NCBI GenBank assembly: GCA_945861665.1
Contig: CAMAVS010000003.1
Location: 209,362-273,361 of the forward strand
Reading direction: 5' to 3'
Length of the DNA stretch: 64,000 bases
Source: Chitinophaga pinensis
Lineage (GTDB): Bacteria > Bacteroidota > Bacteroidia > UBA4408
A program made the position numbers and the translations under genes. Shown piece after piece: positions 27,721 through 36,959 of this stretch; the first letter of the stretch is position 1, and each line of letters begins with the position of its first letter. A model generated the notes under the pieces. The model was not told the DNA's origin. It was given only the letters and a program-made list of their open reading frames with translations, and made no database searches.

Positions 27721-29277
27721 TTACTGTTTCATAAAACTCTTGGTAATAATTTGTCTGCCTATATTTAATTTAAACAAATACAAACCGACATTTACATTTT
27801 TAAAATCAGTTACAGGTATCGTGTAATCACTTGCTTGTAAATAGCCAAGTTCCTTTTTAAGTAAAAGTTGCCCATTGGCATTATATATTTCATAGGATAC
27901 AATGTTGCCTTGGTTCAGCAAAAAATTAATATTTAATGTTTGAAGTACCGGATTAGGATACAAAACCAAATAGGCTTCTTTTGCAATACTTTCTTCAGTC
28001 CCAACCGAATGACAATTGCCTGGTAAATTGGCATCTATCCAAGTAATCCTTCGGTGGAGCCAGTCTTTTATATAACGATACTCTTCCTCAAAAGTAATGG
28101 GCACGGGGAGTGGTGAATAATTATTGTAACAATCAAAACAACTGGGGTTTAACAATTGCGGATATAAAGTAAATTGTCGTTGACTGGCCTCTTTGAGCGA
28201 GTCGTGCATAACATCCATAATACTGTTTACGTAAACAGTGTCGAAAGTCTTTTCCCTTAACCAATCGTAACGGCAGCGTGTTTTATTTGCAAAATTACTG
28301 TCTTCCATTAATCGATTCATAAATAAGGTTGTGTTTCCAATACCTCCTAAATAGTAGATGAAACCATTATCAACAGCACCGTACCAAGGACTGGTACCAA
28401 AAGCGTAATTGTAATCCCACACCGGTCCGGCTTTTAATTGACCACTATCATTACTAATATTTTCCTTATAAAAGTAGGTGCTTCTTGCGTAAGAATCTTG
28501 GTTACGGCCAAAATCTACTATTAGCAAATAGTCAATAAAAGTTGATGTTTTGATGTATTTGTTGTAGCCCTGTGATGGATCAGCAAAGTTTCCTCCGTAT
28601 AATGCGTTACTAAAATCCGTAAAGTATTGATCGATGTAATTTTGCTGCTGCAAAGTAGGGTTTTTTGGATATTTAGGTGGAAAACCGTATTCAACAATAT
28701 ATCCTCCCGTTAAGCTGTCTCCTGCATTGTCATCAAGATCTGTTTTGTCAATATTTACCCTATTTTTTCCTCTCTTAATATTTTCCATTAAAGCATAAAC
28801 ACCCACATATTGTCCATTCAACGTTACTTCACAAAAGCGCATTCTGGGTGTCCAATGCCCCATTTCGGACATTAGTCGATATATCAAATAATTTCGAATC
28901 ATCGATTTATCGTTGTATGGTGCATACAACACCCATTCGTCTTCGGCAGGCATCCCTAAAAGTGAAGCTTTTATAGGAAGATCACTTACAGCATCAACGG
29001 TTTCCAGTAGCCACGATTTTTGTGAGTATACTTGCGATAGAGCACCGCGTTGCTCTATTAATATTTTTCCAAAATAACCTGTGTAGGGATCGGTAACGTT
29101 ATTTCTCCTACTAGGATTGTCAATAATGCCCATAACACAAGGAATTTTAGGTTCATCGGGTATTCCAACATAACCAAAAGTTTTTAGAACAACAATGGGC
29201 AAGTTGGAAGATGTAAAAACTTGCGCTTTTACAACCGAAAATAATATAATAAGTGTAAGGGTAATTTTTGATTTCAT
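27721..29277 (-). CDS. CotH-kinase-family protein with T9SS sorting domain
   Basis: The secreted protein of about 518 residues begins with a signal peptide (MKSKITLTLIILFSVVKAQ); a longer frame to 29325 adds 16 hydrophobic residues of doubtful value, so I start at 29277. The CotH domain (about 70-370) shows WVLYAPYNDKSMIRNYLIYR, NGQYVGVYALMENIKRGKNR, FPPKYPKN and GPVWDYNYAFG, which carry the kinase-like catalytic residues. A T9SS sorting domain ends the protein (LYPNPVLQTLNINFLL ... NVGLYLFKL). CotH proteins are atypical kinases on spore coats and elsewhere; the target of this cell-surface form is unknown. It is divergent from alanine dehydrogenase. Confidence 0.88.
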   Translation of the reverse strand: MKSKITLTLIILFSVVKAQVFTSSNLPIVVLKTFGYVGIPDEPKIPCVMGIIDNPSRRNNVTDPYTGYFGKILIEQRGALSQVYSQKSWLLETVDAVSDLPIKASLLGMPAEDEWVLYAPYNDKSMIRNYLIYRLMSEMGHWTPRMRFCEVTLNGQYVGVYALMENIKRGKNRVNIDKTDLDDNAGDSLTGGYIVEYGFPPKYPKNPTLQQQNYIDQYFTDFSNALYGGNFADPSQGYNKYIKTSTFIDYLLIVDFGRNQDSYARSTYFYKENISNDSGQLKAGPVWDYNYAFGTSPWYGAVDNGFIYYLGGIGNTTLFMNRLMEDSNFANKTRCRYDWLREKTFDTVYVNSIMDVMHDSLKEASQRQFTLYPQLLNPSCFDCYNNYSPLPVPITFEEEYRYIKDWLHRRITWIDANLPGNCHSVGTEESIAKEAYLVLYPNPVLQTLNINFLLNQGNIVSYEIYNANGQLLLKKELGYLQASDYTIPVTDFKNVNVGLYLFKLNIGRQIITKSFMKQ

Positions 29278-29359
29278 AAAGTAGTAGTTTACCCAAAGAT
29301 AGATAATAAATAAGAACAGTATCATGTCAGTACTAAATAGAGTACTAACAAGAATTAAG

Positions 29360-29390
29360 TTGTTTCATAGCTTTTTAAGCCTTAAATTTG
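29360..29390 (+). promoter_or_regulatory. Promoter of alanine dehydrogenase (TTG-N20-TAAATTTG)
   Basis: TTG at 29360-29362 and TAAATTTG at 29383-29390 are 20 bp apart, a full match to the Bacteroidota consensus. The promoter lies inside the longest open frame and so shows that translation must begin downstream, at 29423 or 29453. Confidence 0.7.
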
Positions 29391-29422
29391 CAAAAGAGTT
29401 TACATTACAATTTTGCTTTTTT

Positions 29423-30643
29423 ATGCTTTCTTCAAAAAATATTTTCCTTTCAATGCAAAAGCAAGCTGGCTTAATGCCAAAAGAAGAGATGCTTGAGGTG
29501 GCAAATAGAAAAGGCCAATTATATATTGGATTACCTAAGGAAACAACTTTTCAAGAGAATAGAATTGCACTCGTTCCGGATGCGGTTGCCTTATTGGTAT
29601 CAAACGGACACAATTTGGTAGTTGAAACCAATGCCGGTAAAAATGCAAATTTTGATGATAAGGATTACAGTGAAGCAGGCGCACAAATAGTGTACAGTAC
29701 ACAAGAAGTATTTAAAGCAGATATAATTCTAAAAGTAGCACCACCGTCAACCGATGAGATTGCTATTATGAAGAACAAGCAGACTCTTATTTCAGCATTA
29801 CAACTTACTGTGCAGCCCGATAATTTTGTGAAGAGTTTGATGGATAAAAAAATTACTGCTATTGCCTTTGATTACATTAAAGACAAAGATGGAATTTTCC
29901 CCATTATACGTTCAATGAGCGAAATTGCAGGAAATACATCTATATTAATTGCAGCAGAATATTTAAGCAATATAAATAATGGACAAGGTGCTATGTTTGG
30001 TGGTATAACAGGCACTTCACCAACGGACGTGGTTATATTAGGTGCTGGCACTGTTGGCGAATACGCTACTAGAGCAGCATTGGGATTGGGAGCGCAAGTA
30101 AAGGTGTTTGATAATTCAGTTTACCGTTTAAGAAGGTTGCAAAGTGATATTGGCAGTAGAGTTTTTACATCCATATTACAGCCAAAAGTATTGATGAAGG
30201 CATTAAAGACGGCCGATGTTGTAATTGGTGCTATTCGTGCTCCACACGGAAGAACTCCTTGTGTAGTTACTGAAGAAATGGTAAGCGATATGAAATACGG
30301 ATCGGTTATTATTGATATTAGCATTGATCAAGGCGGGTGCTTTGAAACATCAGAAGTTACGAATCATGCTAAACCTGTTTTTAGAAAGTATGGCGTTATA
30401 CACTATTGTGTGCCAAATATTGCATCGCGTGTTTCACGCACTGCATCGTATGCTTTGAGTAACGTCTTTGCGCCTATTTTATTAGGAATTGGGGAAGAAG
30501 GCGGCATTGAAAATATGTTGCGATCTGATAGTGGTGTGCGACACGGAACCTATATTTATAATGGGATTCTTGCCAATAAATTTTTAGGTGAAACGTATGA
30601 TTTGCCTTATAAGGACATTGATTTATTAATGGCTGCCATTTAA
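29423..30643 (+). CDS. ald: Alanine dehydrogenase
   Basis: The enzyme interconverts L-alanine and pyruvate plus ammonia with NAD. The protein has the N-terminal IGLPKETTFQENRIAL, the KVAPPS motif, the dinucleotide-binding VVILGAGTVGEYA, ADVVIGAIRAPHGRTPC and IDISIDQGGCFETSE, as well as HYCVPNIASRVSRTAS. The frame is open from 29324, but a good promoter sits at 29360-29390, so the real start is the ATG at 29423 or the one at 29453; family proteins have a short N-terminal extension before PKEEMLE, which fits both. It lies between the divergent CotH gene and a small DUF4258-like gene 16 bp downstream. Confidence 0.93.
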   Translation: MLSSKNIFLSMQKQAGLMPKEEMLEVANRKGQLYIGLPKETTFQENRIALVPDAVALLVSNGHNLVVETNAGKNANFDDKDYSEAGAQIVYSTQEVFKADIILKVAPPSTDEIAIMKNKQTLISALQLTVQPDNFVKSLMDKKITAIAFDYIKDKDGIFPIIRSMSEIAGNTSILIAAEYLSNINNGQGAMFGGITGTSPTDVVILGAGTVGEYATRAALGLGAQVKVFDNSVYRLRRLQSDIGSRVFTSILQPKVLMKALKTADVVIGAIRAPHGRTPCVVTEEMVSDMKYGSVIIDISIDQGGCFETSEVTNHAKPVFRKYGVIHYCVPNIASRVSRTASYALSNVFAPILLGIGEEGGIENMLRSDSGVRHGTYIYNGILANKFLGETYDLPYKDIDLLMAAI

Positions 30644-30659
30644 TTTTTTAAAAATAATC

Positions 30660-31043
30660 GTGGAGAATAAAAAAAGAATTAAGCTTTTTACAATTGGCGT
30701 TGCGCTTGGAAGTATTGTAATGTATTTTGCTGTTTTTAAAAATAGAAATGTATTCAAATCTCCCGAAGAAGTTGTATTGGGTAGAATGATTGACCACCCA
30801 ATGAAAACAACAGATATGGCTGCTTGTAAATTGGGCTGCTATCAATTAGAGGGTGGCGATCTAAAATTGTATTTTCAAAAAGCCGATGTGAGTTTTAGTG
30901 ACAGTAAAACACACGAAAAGCCTTGGCCCATTTATACTATTAACAGTGAGCCTTATACTTTTTATTGTGAGATGGGGGAAAATGAGAATATGCTAATTGA
31001 CATTGTTAGAATGGATGGTACTGATACGTGTAGTTGTAAATAA
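30660..31043 (+). CDS. Small membrane-anchored DUF4258-like protein
   Basis: The 127-residue product (GTG start) has one N-terminal membrane helix (about 9-25, FTIGVALGSIVMYFAVF). A soluble part follows with DLKLYFQKADVSFSDSKT and PWPIYTINSEPYTFYCEMGE, patterns I associate with DUF4258-like Bacteroidota proteins, and it ends CSCK. It looks like a membrane-tethered or lipoprotein-like periplasmic protein. No function is known. It follows ald by 16 bp and precedes marC by 8 bp, so the three are probably one operon. Confidence 0.6.
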   Translation: MENKKRIKLFTIGVALGSIVMYFAVFKNRNVFKSPEEVVLGRMIDHPMKTTDMAACKLGCYQLEGGDLKLYFQKADVSFSDSKTHEKPWPIYTINSEPYTFYCEMGENENMLIDIVRMDGTDTCSCK

Positions 31044-31051
31044 TTTTTTAA

Positions 31052-31618
31052 ATGGATTTTAGTTTTCGAGAATTTTTTACTGTAACAATGATTTTGTTTG
31101 CAGTAATCGATGTGATAGGTTCAATACCCGTTATTATTGATTTGCGCAGCAAGGTCGGAGAGGTTCAATCAGGCAAAGCATCTTTGGCATCACTTCTTAT
31201 TATGCTTGTTTTCTTTTTTGTAGGCGATAGCATACTTGAGTTGATTGGATTAGATATTAGTTCTTTTGCCATAGCAGGTTCGCTTGTTATATTTTTTATA
31301 GCCATTGAAATGATTTTAGGAGTAAGATTATACAAAGATAGTGTACCTGAAACGGCTTCTATTGTTCCTATAGCTTTTCCCTTGATAGCCGGAGCGGGTA
31401 CCCTTACTACTTTGCTTTCTATTAAAGCAGAATATCATGCCATTAATATTATTGCAGCGATGGTAGTAAATGTTTTTTTTGTATATTTAGTTTTAAGCAA
31501 TGTAAAGTACCTCGAAAAAGTATTAGGCAGTGGAGGAATTAATATTTTAAGAAAAGTATTTGGTATTGTATTGCTTGCAATCGCTATAAAGTTATTTAGA
31601 ACCAATACCGGTTTTTAA
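31052..31618 (+). CDS. MarC-family integral membrane protein
   Basis: The 188-residue protein has six hydrophobic helices across its length and family motifs [37 protein letters not shown] and [14 protein letters not shown]. MarC proteins sit in the inner membrane; despite the name, a role in multiple antibiotic resistance has not been confirmed and the function is unknown. Its last 4 bp overlap the convergent pseudouridine synthase gene end (TTAA shared by both stop codons). Confidence 0.92.
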   Translation: MDFSFREFFTVTMILFAVIDVIGSIPVIIDLRSKVGEVQSGKASLASLLIMLVFFFVGDSILELIGLDISSFAIAGSLVIFFIAIEMILGVRLYKDSVPETASIVPIAFPLIAGAGTLTTLLSIKAEYHAINIIAAMVVNVFFVYLVLSNVKYLEKVLGSGGINILRKVFGIVLLAIAIKLFRTNTGF

Positions 31619-32379
31619 GTTTGTTTCGGAAGCGAGGCTTCTTCTGTTTTTATAGATGTTGAAACAAGTTTGTTGATTTCATTTATTTCATCTTGTGTTA
31701 GGTTGCGCCAAGTTCCTGTTTTTAAATCACCCAGACTAACATTCATTATTCTTGTTCGCTTTAATGTAATCACATTGTAGTTTAAATAACTGCACATCTT
31801 CCTTATTTGTCGGTTTAAACCTTGTGTTAAAATTATTTTGAAAGTAAAATTGTTTTCTTTTTTTACAACACATTTTTTTGTAACGGTATCTAAGATTGGT
31901 ATTCCATTTCCCATTACTGTTATAAACTCATTTGTAATGGGTTTATTCACCGATACAATGTACTCCTTTTCGTGGTTGTTACCTGCACGCAGTATTTTGT
32001 TTACAATATCACCATCGTTGGTTAAAAAAATAAGTCCTTCCGAGGGATTGTCTAATCTGCCAATAGGAAATATTCGTTTAGGGTGTTTAATAAAATCTAT
32101 GATGTTATTTTTTTCATTCGTGTCGGTAGTACAAGTTATTCCTACTGGTTTATTGAAAGCAATATAAATGGTGGCTTCTTTTGATGCAATAGCTTTTCCA
32201 TTTACCATAACATTGTCGGTTGAAACGACCTTTGTACCTAAGGAGGCAATTGTGCCATTAACCGATACATTTCCGGCCTCAATGAGCTTGTCAGCTTCTC
32301 TTCGAGAACATATTCCTGTTTCGCTAATGTATTTGTTAAGACGTATGCTTGTATTAGTTGCGATTATCTTTGTTTTAAT
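31615..32379 (-). CDS. rluF: RluF/RsuA-family pseudouridine synthase, apparent ATT start
   Basis: The protein converts a uridine in 23S rRNA (or tRNA) to pseudouridine. The first ATG (32208) gives a 197-residue product without the N-terminal RNA-binding domain. The same frame continues upstream with an S4 domain reading [20 protein letters not shown] and [18 protein letters not shown]. In that extension no ATG, GTG or TTG occurs, and an in-frame TAG closes it at about 32448. The ATT at 32379 (ATT AAA ACA AAG) gives the usual N-terminus and 254 residues. The catalytic [17 protein letters not shown] is at about D109. The start is inferred. Confidence 0.85.
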   Translation of the reverse strand: MKTKIIATNTSIRLNKYISETGICSRREADKLIEAGNVSVNGTIASLGTKVVSTDNVMVNGKAIASKEATIYIAFNKPVGITCTTDTNEKNNIIDFIKHPKRIFPIGRLDNPSEGLIFLTNDGDIVNKILRAGNNHEKEYIVSVNKPITNEFITVMGNGIPILDTVTKKCVVKKENNFTFKIILTQGLNRQIRKMCSYLNYNVITLKRTRIMNVSLGDLKTGTWRNLTQDEINEINKLVSTSIKTEEASLPKQT

Positions 32380-32390
32380 GGAATAGTTTT

Positions 32391-32398
32391 CAAATTTA
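32391..32398 (-). promoter_or_regulatory. Candidate -7 box for the pseudouridine synthase
   Basis: The minus strand reads TAAATTTG, an exact TAnnTTTG match, 12 bp before the proposed ATT start at 32379. That would make the transcript nearly leaderless. No clear TTG is seen at -33. Confidence 0.4.
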
Positions 32399-32470
32399 AA
32401 AAATAATCCAGTAAAGAATAAGGTTTTAATAATTGAACTGATAGTGAGCTAAAAAATACCTTTAAAAGCG

Positions 32471-32499
32471 TTGTTTTTCTGAAAAAAATATTATATTCG
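32471..32499 (+). promoter_or_regulatory. Candidate promoter of the repeat-rich T9SS protein (TTG-N18-TATATTCG)
   Basis: TTG at 32471-32473 and TATATTCG at 32492-32499 differ from the consensus at one base of the -7 box. The ATG at 32521 follows 21 bp later. Confidence 0.5.
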
Positions 32500-32520
32500 C
32501 AATAACCTAAAATACAATTT

Positions 32521-34734
32521 ATGAAAAAGAAATCCTTATATATTAAAAATCTTTTTTTTGTAATACTGCTTACATTTTTTACAGCGAATGTTACAAAGGC
32601 ACAATCAGTATCGTGGACTGATAATTTCACAAGCGGTGTTACTCCTACAGGTGCTCAGTGTACCAATTGGAATAATTTTAGAGCATTATTAACCCCTAGG
32701 TGTTATACTCAAATAAAAATCAGTGGTACTTTTGATGTAACAGGTATCACAGTAGTAAATCAAGCAGATATAAATATTATTGCAGCAAACTTATTAGCAG
32801 GAATCGATTTTAACCTTTTTACAAATGGTCACCAATGGACTTATTGCGCCAGCAGAAATGAATTATGGTTGGATCCTCCAAGTTTATGTTCAGGAGCTAA
32901 TTGTCCAGTTGGATATATTCTACGTCCTTGTCAAGGTAATTACAATTATGGAGGTGTTAATACTGCAACTTGTAATCCACCTACACAGACTATGAATTTA
33001 GATTTTAATTATGGAGCAGCACCGGCCGCAGCAGGTATAATTACCGGTACTGCGAGTGTTTGTCTGGGACAAACAGGTGTGGTTTATACAGTACCTCCCA
33101 TTGCAAATGCAACCGGATATAATTGGTCCTTTCCTGCGGGAGCAACTATTGTTGGTGGGGCAAATACAAATTCTGTTACCGTTAATTTTGCTTTAAATGC
33201 TGTTTCGGGTGTTGTTACTGTAATTGGAACCAGCACTTGCGGGGCGGGTCAAGTTTCCCCCAATTTTATACTCACTGTACTTCCATTGCCTGCAGCTGCC
33301 GGTATTATAACGGGACCAATTAGTGTTTGTAAAGGAAGTACAGGTATTGTTTTTAGTGTAGCTGCTATTGTAAATGCTGTAGGTTATAATTGGATAGTTC
33401 CAGTAGGTGCTACTATTACAGCTGGTGCAAATACTGTTTCAATTACGGTTAATTTTTCCATTGGGGCACTTTCTGGTAACGTTATCGTTACCGGCACAAA
33501 CACTTGTGGAAATGGCACTTTATCTTCGCATAATATTGTTCTGAATCCATTACCTACTGTTGCTCTTGCAAATTTAAATGCAGTGTGTGTTAATGCTGCA
33601 GCTTTTGCATTAAGTGGCGGAACACCTATTGGTGGAACCTATTCGGGTGTAGGTGTTGCAGGTGGAAGTTTCAATCCGGCATTAGCAGGAGTAGGTACAC
33701 ATACTATAACTTATTCCTATACAAACGGTAATGGCTGTCAGAATTTTGCGACCAAAACAATTGTTGTAAATCCATTACCAACAGTAACACTGTCAAACAT
33801 AAATCCTATTTGTGTTGATGCACAAGTATTTCCATTAAACGGTGGAGCACCGGTCGGAGGAACTTATTCGGGTGCTGGTGTTGCCGGCGGGAATTTTGAT
33901 CCTGCAGTTGCCGGTGCTGGTACACATACAGTTACCTATACTTTTACAAACGGAAATAGTTGTCAAAATAGTGCAACGAATACTATTGTTGTAAACCCTT
34001 TACCCGTTGTTGGTTTAACTAATCAAAATACTGTTTGTGTTGATGCGGCATCCTTTACACTAACTGGTGGAACGCCTATTGGTGGTGGTTATTCTGGTAA
34101 TGGTGTTGTTTTTGGTAATTTTGATGCAGCTACTGCTGGTGTTGGAACACATACCATCACTTACACTTACTTTGACGGAAATGGTTGTTCTAATTCTGCT
34201 AGCAATACAATTGTTGTAAATCCTTTGCCAACTGTAACTTTATCATTTACTCTTGCACCGGTTTGTGTTGATGTTTTACCTTATGCCTTAGCAGGTGGGA
34301 TACCGGCTGGTGGAACCTACTCAGGAGTTGGTGTTGCCGCAGGTAACTTTAGCCCTGTTGTTGCCGGTGTTGGTACGCATGTTATCTCGTACACTTATGC
34401 CGATGCGAATGGTTGTCAAGACATAGCCACTAATAACATTATTGTGGATGCTTGTACAGGAATAAGTGAAAATACTGATATAACACAATTAAGTGTTTTT
34501 CCGAACCCAACCAATGGAATGTTTACAGTTGATTTAACAATCAATTCAGAACAACAAATAGAATTGGAGTTGCTAAACACTCTTGGTGATGTTGTTAAGG
34601 TTGAAAATTACAATTTACAAAAAGGAAACTCTAAAATTTCTGTTTCAATAAAGAATCTTTCAAAAGGAATGTATTATGTAAAAACACAAACTGAAAAAGG
34701 CATTTTCATAAACAGTATTATTGTAAATCAATAA
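32521..34734 (+). CDS. Secreted repeat protein with PKD-like and Ig-like domains and T9SS sorting domain
   Basis: The 737-residue protein has a signal peptide (about 1-27, ending TKAQ) and a unique cysteine-rich N-terminal part (about 30-160). Two PKD-like repeats follow (from about 166 and 257; AAAGIITG ... SVC-G-T), then four 75-residue Ig-like repeats starting near residues 345, 420, 495 and 570 (PTVxLxNxNxVC ... GGTYSGxGVAGGxFxP ... GTHTITYxYTxGNGCQ). It ends with a type A T9SS sorting domain (from about 655; LSVFPNPTNGMFTVDL). It is probably displayed on the cell surface and may serve adhesion. The product at 57916 has the same repeat families. Confidence 0.9.
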   Translation: MKKKSLYIKNLFFVILLTFFTANVTKAQSVSWTDNFTSGVTPTGAQCTNWNNFRALLTPRCYTQIKISGTFDVTGITVVNQADINIIAANLLAGIDFNLFTNGHQWTYCASRNELWLDPPSLCSGANCPVGYILRPCQGNYNYGGVNTATCNPPTQTMNLDFNYGAAPAAAGIITGTASVCLGQTGVVYTVPPIANATGYNWSFPAGATIVGGANTNSVTVNFALNAVSGVVTVIGTSTCGAGQVSPNFILTVLPLPAAAGIITGPISVCKGSTGIVFSVAAIVNAVGYNWIVPVGATITAGANTVSITVNFSIGALSGNVIVTGTNTCGNGTLSSHNIVLNPLPTVALANLNAVCVNAAAFALSGGTPIGGTYSGVGVAGGSFNPALAGVGTHTITYSYTNGNGCQNFATKTIVVNPLPTVTLSNINPICVDAQVFPLNGGAPVGGTYSGAGVAGGNFDPAVAGAGTHTVTYTFTNGNSCQNSATNTIVVNPLPVVGLTNQNTVCVDAASFTLTGGTPIGGGYSGNGVVFGNFDAATAGVGTHTITYTYFDGNGCSNSASNTIVVNPLPTVTLSFTLAPVCVDVLPYALAGGIPAGGTYSGVGVAAGNFSPVVAGVGTHVISYTYADANGCQDIATNNIIVDACTGISENTDITQLSVFPNPTNGMFTVDLTINSEQQIELELLNTLGDVVKVENYNLQKGNSKISVSIKNLSKGMYYVKTQTEKGIFINSIIVNQ
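33553..34452 (+). repeat. Four tandem 225-bp coding repeats (75-residue Ig-like domains)
   Basis: The units begin at about 33553, 33778, 34003 and 34231 with codons for P-x-V-x-L. Each carries a GGTPxGGTYSGxGV loop and a GxGTHTITYxY strand. They are diverged at DNA level, so this is an old expansion. Confidence 0.75.
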
Positions 34735-34752
34735 TTATTTATTATTAAAAGT

Positions 34753-34782
34753 GGCTATCTCATATAAGGGTAGCCTTTTTTT
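34753..34782 (+). terminator. Rho-independent terminator
   Basis: GGCTATCT (34753-34760) pairs with GGGTAGCC (34768-34775) allowing G-U pairs, followed by TTTTTTT. It lies 18 bp after the stop of the T9SS repeat protein. Confidence 0.75.
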
Positions 34783-34978
34783 GTTTCCTTATTTTTTAGA
34801 ATTAATTGTTCTTGAAATTTTTAAAAATATACAAAAGTAGGCAACCAAAAGGCTAAATTTGTATTATGTATAATATCTTCTTCTTATTATTTTCGATTAT
34901 TGTAGTCGATTTAAAATTGTCACAAGTAAAATTTACATACGTAAAAGAGGGATATATATATAATTACATACTAATATA

Positions 34979-35269
34979 ATGCGAAATAATAACGAACAAA
35001 GCTTGAACGATGTAATTGGTGAATTACTGAAAGCATATAAATTAGAAGATAAATTATTTGAGGTACGCTTGATAGGCTCGTGGGAAAAAGTGTTGGGTAA
35101 GGCAATTGCAAAATACACTACCAATATTCAAATAAAAAACAAGGTGTTGTATGTAACCTTAGAATCTTCTGTAATTAGAAGTGAAATGAGTTTTGCCAAA
35201 GAAAAAATAATCGAGATGTTGAATGAAGAGTGTGGCAAAAAAGTAATAACAGATATTGTATTAAAATAA
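34979..35269 (+). CDS. DUF721 (DciA-like) domain protein
   Basis: The 96-residue protein fits the DUF721 family: SLNDVIGELLKAYKLEDKL, then GSWEKVLGKAIAKYTTNI, then KVLYVTLESSVIRSEMSF. In other phyla the related DciA protein interacts with the replicative helicase; whether the short Bacteroidota form does so is an inference. Preceded by a 244-bp AT-rich intergenic stretch with the terminator of the previous gene and a TAAATTTG at 34854-34861 that could be a distant promoter. The gene ends 2 bp from the convergent peptidase gene. Confidence 0.8.
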   Translation: MRNNNEQSLNDVIGELLKAYKLEDKLFEVRLIGSWEKVLGKAIAKYTTNIQIKNKVLYVTLESSVIRSEMSFAKEKIIEMLNEECGKKVITDIVLK

Positions 35270-35271
35270 AA

Positions 35272-36273
35272 CTACACCAATTTTAGTTTTTTACCTGGTC
35301 TTAAAATAGTCGTGGAGCTAATCCCGTTTGCTTTACAAATTTTTGAAACAGTTGTACCATTTCGTTGTGCAATTCTCCCTAGTGTGTCACCATTTCGAAT
35401 CGTATAAACTTTCGAATTATTATAACCTGATTTGTATTTCTTGCTGTCGTACTTTTTTGAATACTGTGGATAAGTGAATGTCACTTTCGATAATTCAACA
35501 CAGTCGTCTATTAAATTATAATTGCTGAATGAAATGATTTTTTGTGGGTCAATAGCTTGGCCTTTATATCGAACTTCAAAATGTAAGTGACTCCCTTTTG
35601 ATCGCCCCGTGTTTCCTCCAAGTCCTAATACATCACCTGCTTCAACGTGATCGCCAATTCTTACATTGAGTTGTGAGAGGTGGGCATAAATTGTTTCAAG
35701 TCCATTTTTGTGTCGCACAATAACGACATTTCCAAAGGTGCTACTTTTTCGTGATACACGAACAGTACCTTCAAAAGCACATTGTACCGGGTCGCCAGTT
35801 TCTAAATTAATATCAATGCCATAATGATAACGCGATCGGCTTCTTGGCCCGAATACGGAAGTCACTTCGCCTTTAATAGGATGGAAATAATCGCATTTAT
35901 GTTGGTCTTCTAAATAGATAACTGTCGTATCTGTTTTTTGAGAAAAATCTAGGTGATATGGGTTTGCACTCAATGTGTCCCAAATACCAAAATAATCAAA
36001 ATTGGGGTCATATTGACCAGTAATAAAAAAGGTAGAACCCAGATTTTCATCATCTAAATCATCAAAACTTTCAATGTGCTCATCTTCTACAAAAACAACT
36101 TCTAATTTTGTTTTTGTTTTGCTTGTATCCTTTAAGCTTATGGGTGTTATTTTTTTATCGGCACCAAGGTTGTTACCCATTGAGGCAAATGACAACTTGT
36201 TTACAAGTAAAAGCATAAGGGCTAATGCGAGTAAAACAAAACCTTTTTTTATATGCGTAATAATTGCATGCAT
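35272..36273 (-). CDS. M23-family peptidoglycan endopeptidase with LysM domain
   Basis: This envelope protein (333 residues) has an N-terminal membrane/signal segment (about 11-30). The LytM/M23 zinc peptidase domain (about 130-245) shows VTSVFGPRSRSRYHYGIDIN (H150, D154) and SHLHFEVRYKG (H229, H231). A LysM peptidoglycan-binding domain closes the protein (about 287-333; YTIRNGDTLGRIAQRNGTTV). All expected zinc ligands are present, so it is probably an active cell-wall hydrolase. Upstream lies a 250-bp AT-rich divergent region shared with the cyclophilin gene. Confidence 0.92.
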   Translation of the reverse strand: MHAIITHIKKGFVLLALALMLLLVNKLSFASMGNNLGADKKITPISLKDTSKTKTKLEVVFVEDEHIESFDDLDDENLGSTFFITGQYDPNFDYFGIWDTLSANPYHLDFSQKTDTTVIYLEDQHKCDYFHPIKGEVTSVFGPRSRSRYHYGIDINLETGDPVQCAFEGTVRVSRKSSTFGNVVIVRHKNGLETIYAHLSQLNVRIGDHVEAGDVLGLGGNTGRSKGSHLHFEVRYKGQAIDPQKIISFSNYNLIDDCVELSKVTFTYPQYSKKYDSKKYKSGYNNSKVYTIRNGDTLGRIAQRNGTTVSKICKANGISSTTILRPGKKLKLV

Positions 36274-36496
36274 TTTTTCCTAATGTCGTGCTAAGTTAGC
36301 AAAATATTTCGAGCTATCATAACTTATTTAATGTTAAATCGTGTTTTTATGCTACTTTGTTTTTGTGAATAAAAAAATAAATTAATTCTAAATGTATAAT
36401 TTAAACAGCAATTTTGGCCTAATATAAAAATATAAAATTTTATTTTTTGTCAATTTTATTACTTTAATTTTTCAGTATTTTTTATTTTTTATTTTA

Positions 36497-36504
36497 TACT
36501 TTTG
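36497..36504 (+). promoter_or_regulatory. Candidate -7 box for the cyclophilin gene
   Basis: TACTTTTG matches TAnnTTTG and lies 20 bp before the ATG at 36525. The rest of the 36274-36524 interval is very AT-rich and shows no gene. Confidence 0.45.
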
Positions 36505-36524
36505 AGTTCTAAATAAAAAATATT

Positions 36525-36959
36525 ATGTCAAAAGCAGAAATCGTTACCGACAAAGGAACTATGAATGTGGAGTTTTATGATAAGGATGCTCCCAATACAG
36601 TTAAAAATTTTATCGACCTTTCAAAAAAAGGATTTTACACTGGACTCTCTTTTCATCGTGTGATATCTGATTTTGTGATACAGGGTGGGTGTCCGAATGG
36701 TACCGGAGCAGGCGGTCCTGGTTATGAAATTAAATGTGAAGTAAGTGGTGAAAATCAGTATCACGATAAAGGTGTGCTTTCTATGGCTCACGCAGGAAGA
36801 GATACAGGTGGGTCACAATTTTTTATTTGTTTGAGTAGAAATAATACAGCACATTTAGATAGAAATCATACTTGTTTCGGGAAAGTAGTTTCGGGAATTG
36901 AAGTTATTGATGCTATTCGTGGTGGAGATAAAATACAAAAAATTACTATTATCGATTGA
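36525..36959 (+). CDS. Cyclophilin-type peptidyl-prolyl cis-trans isomerase
   Basis: The 144-residue cytosolic cyclophilin catalyses proline isomerisation during folding. It shows [19 protein letters not shown], with the catalytic Arg and the FxxQGG motif, then GVLSMAHAG and GSQFFICL, and [12 protein letters not shown]. The usual tryptophan of cyclosporin-binding forms is replaced by histidine (AHLDRN), as in many bacterial short forms. No signal peptide is visible. The TGA stop overlaps the TTG start of the next gene. Confidence 0.93.
   Translation: MSKAEIVTDKGTMNVEFYDKDAPNTVKNFIDLSKKGFYTGLSFHRVISDFVIQGGCPNGTGAGGPGYEIKCEVSGENQYHDKGVLSMAHAGRDTGGSQFFICLSRNNTAHLDRNHTCFGKVVSGIEVIDAIRGGDKIQKITIID

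Noticed and set aside
36274..36524. Search for an RNA gene or riboswitch in the AT-rich divergent region
   Set aside because: No conserved stem or known motif could be seen; only a -7 box for the cyclophilin gene.
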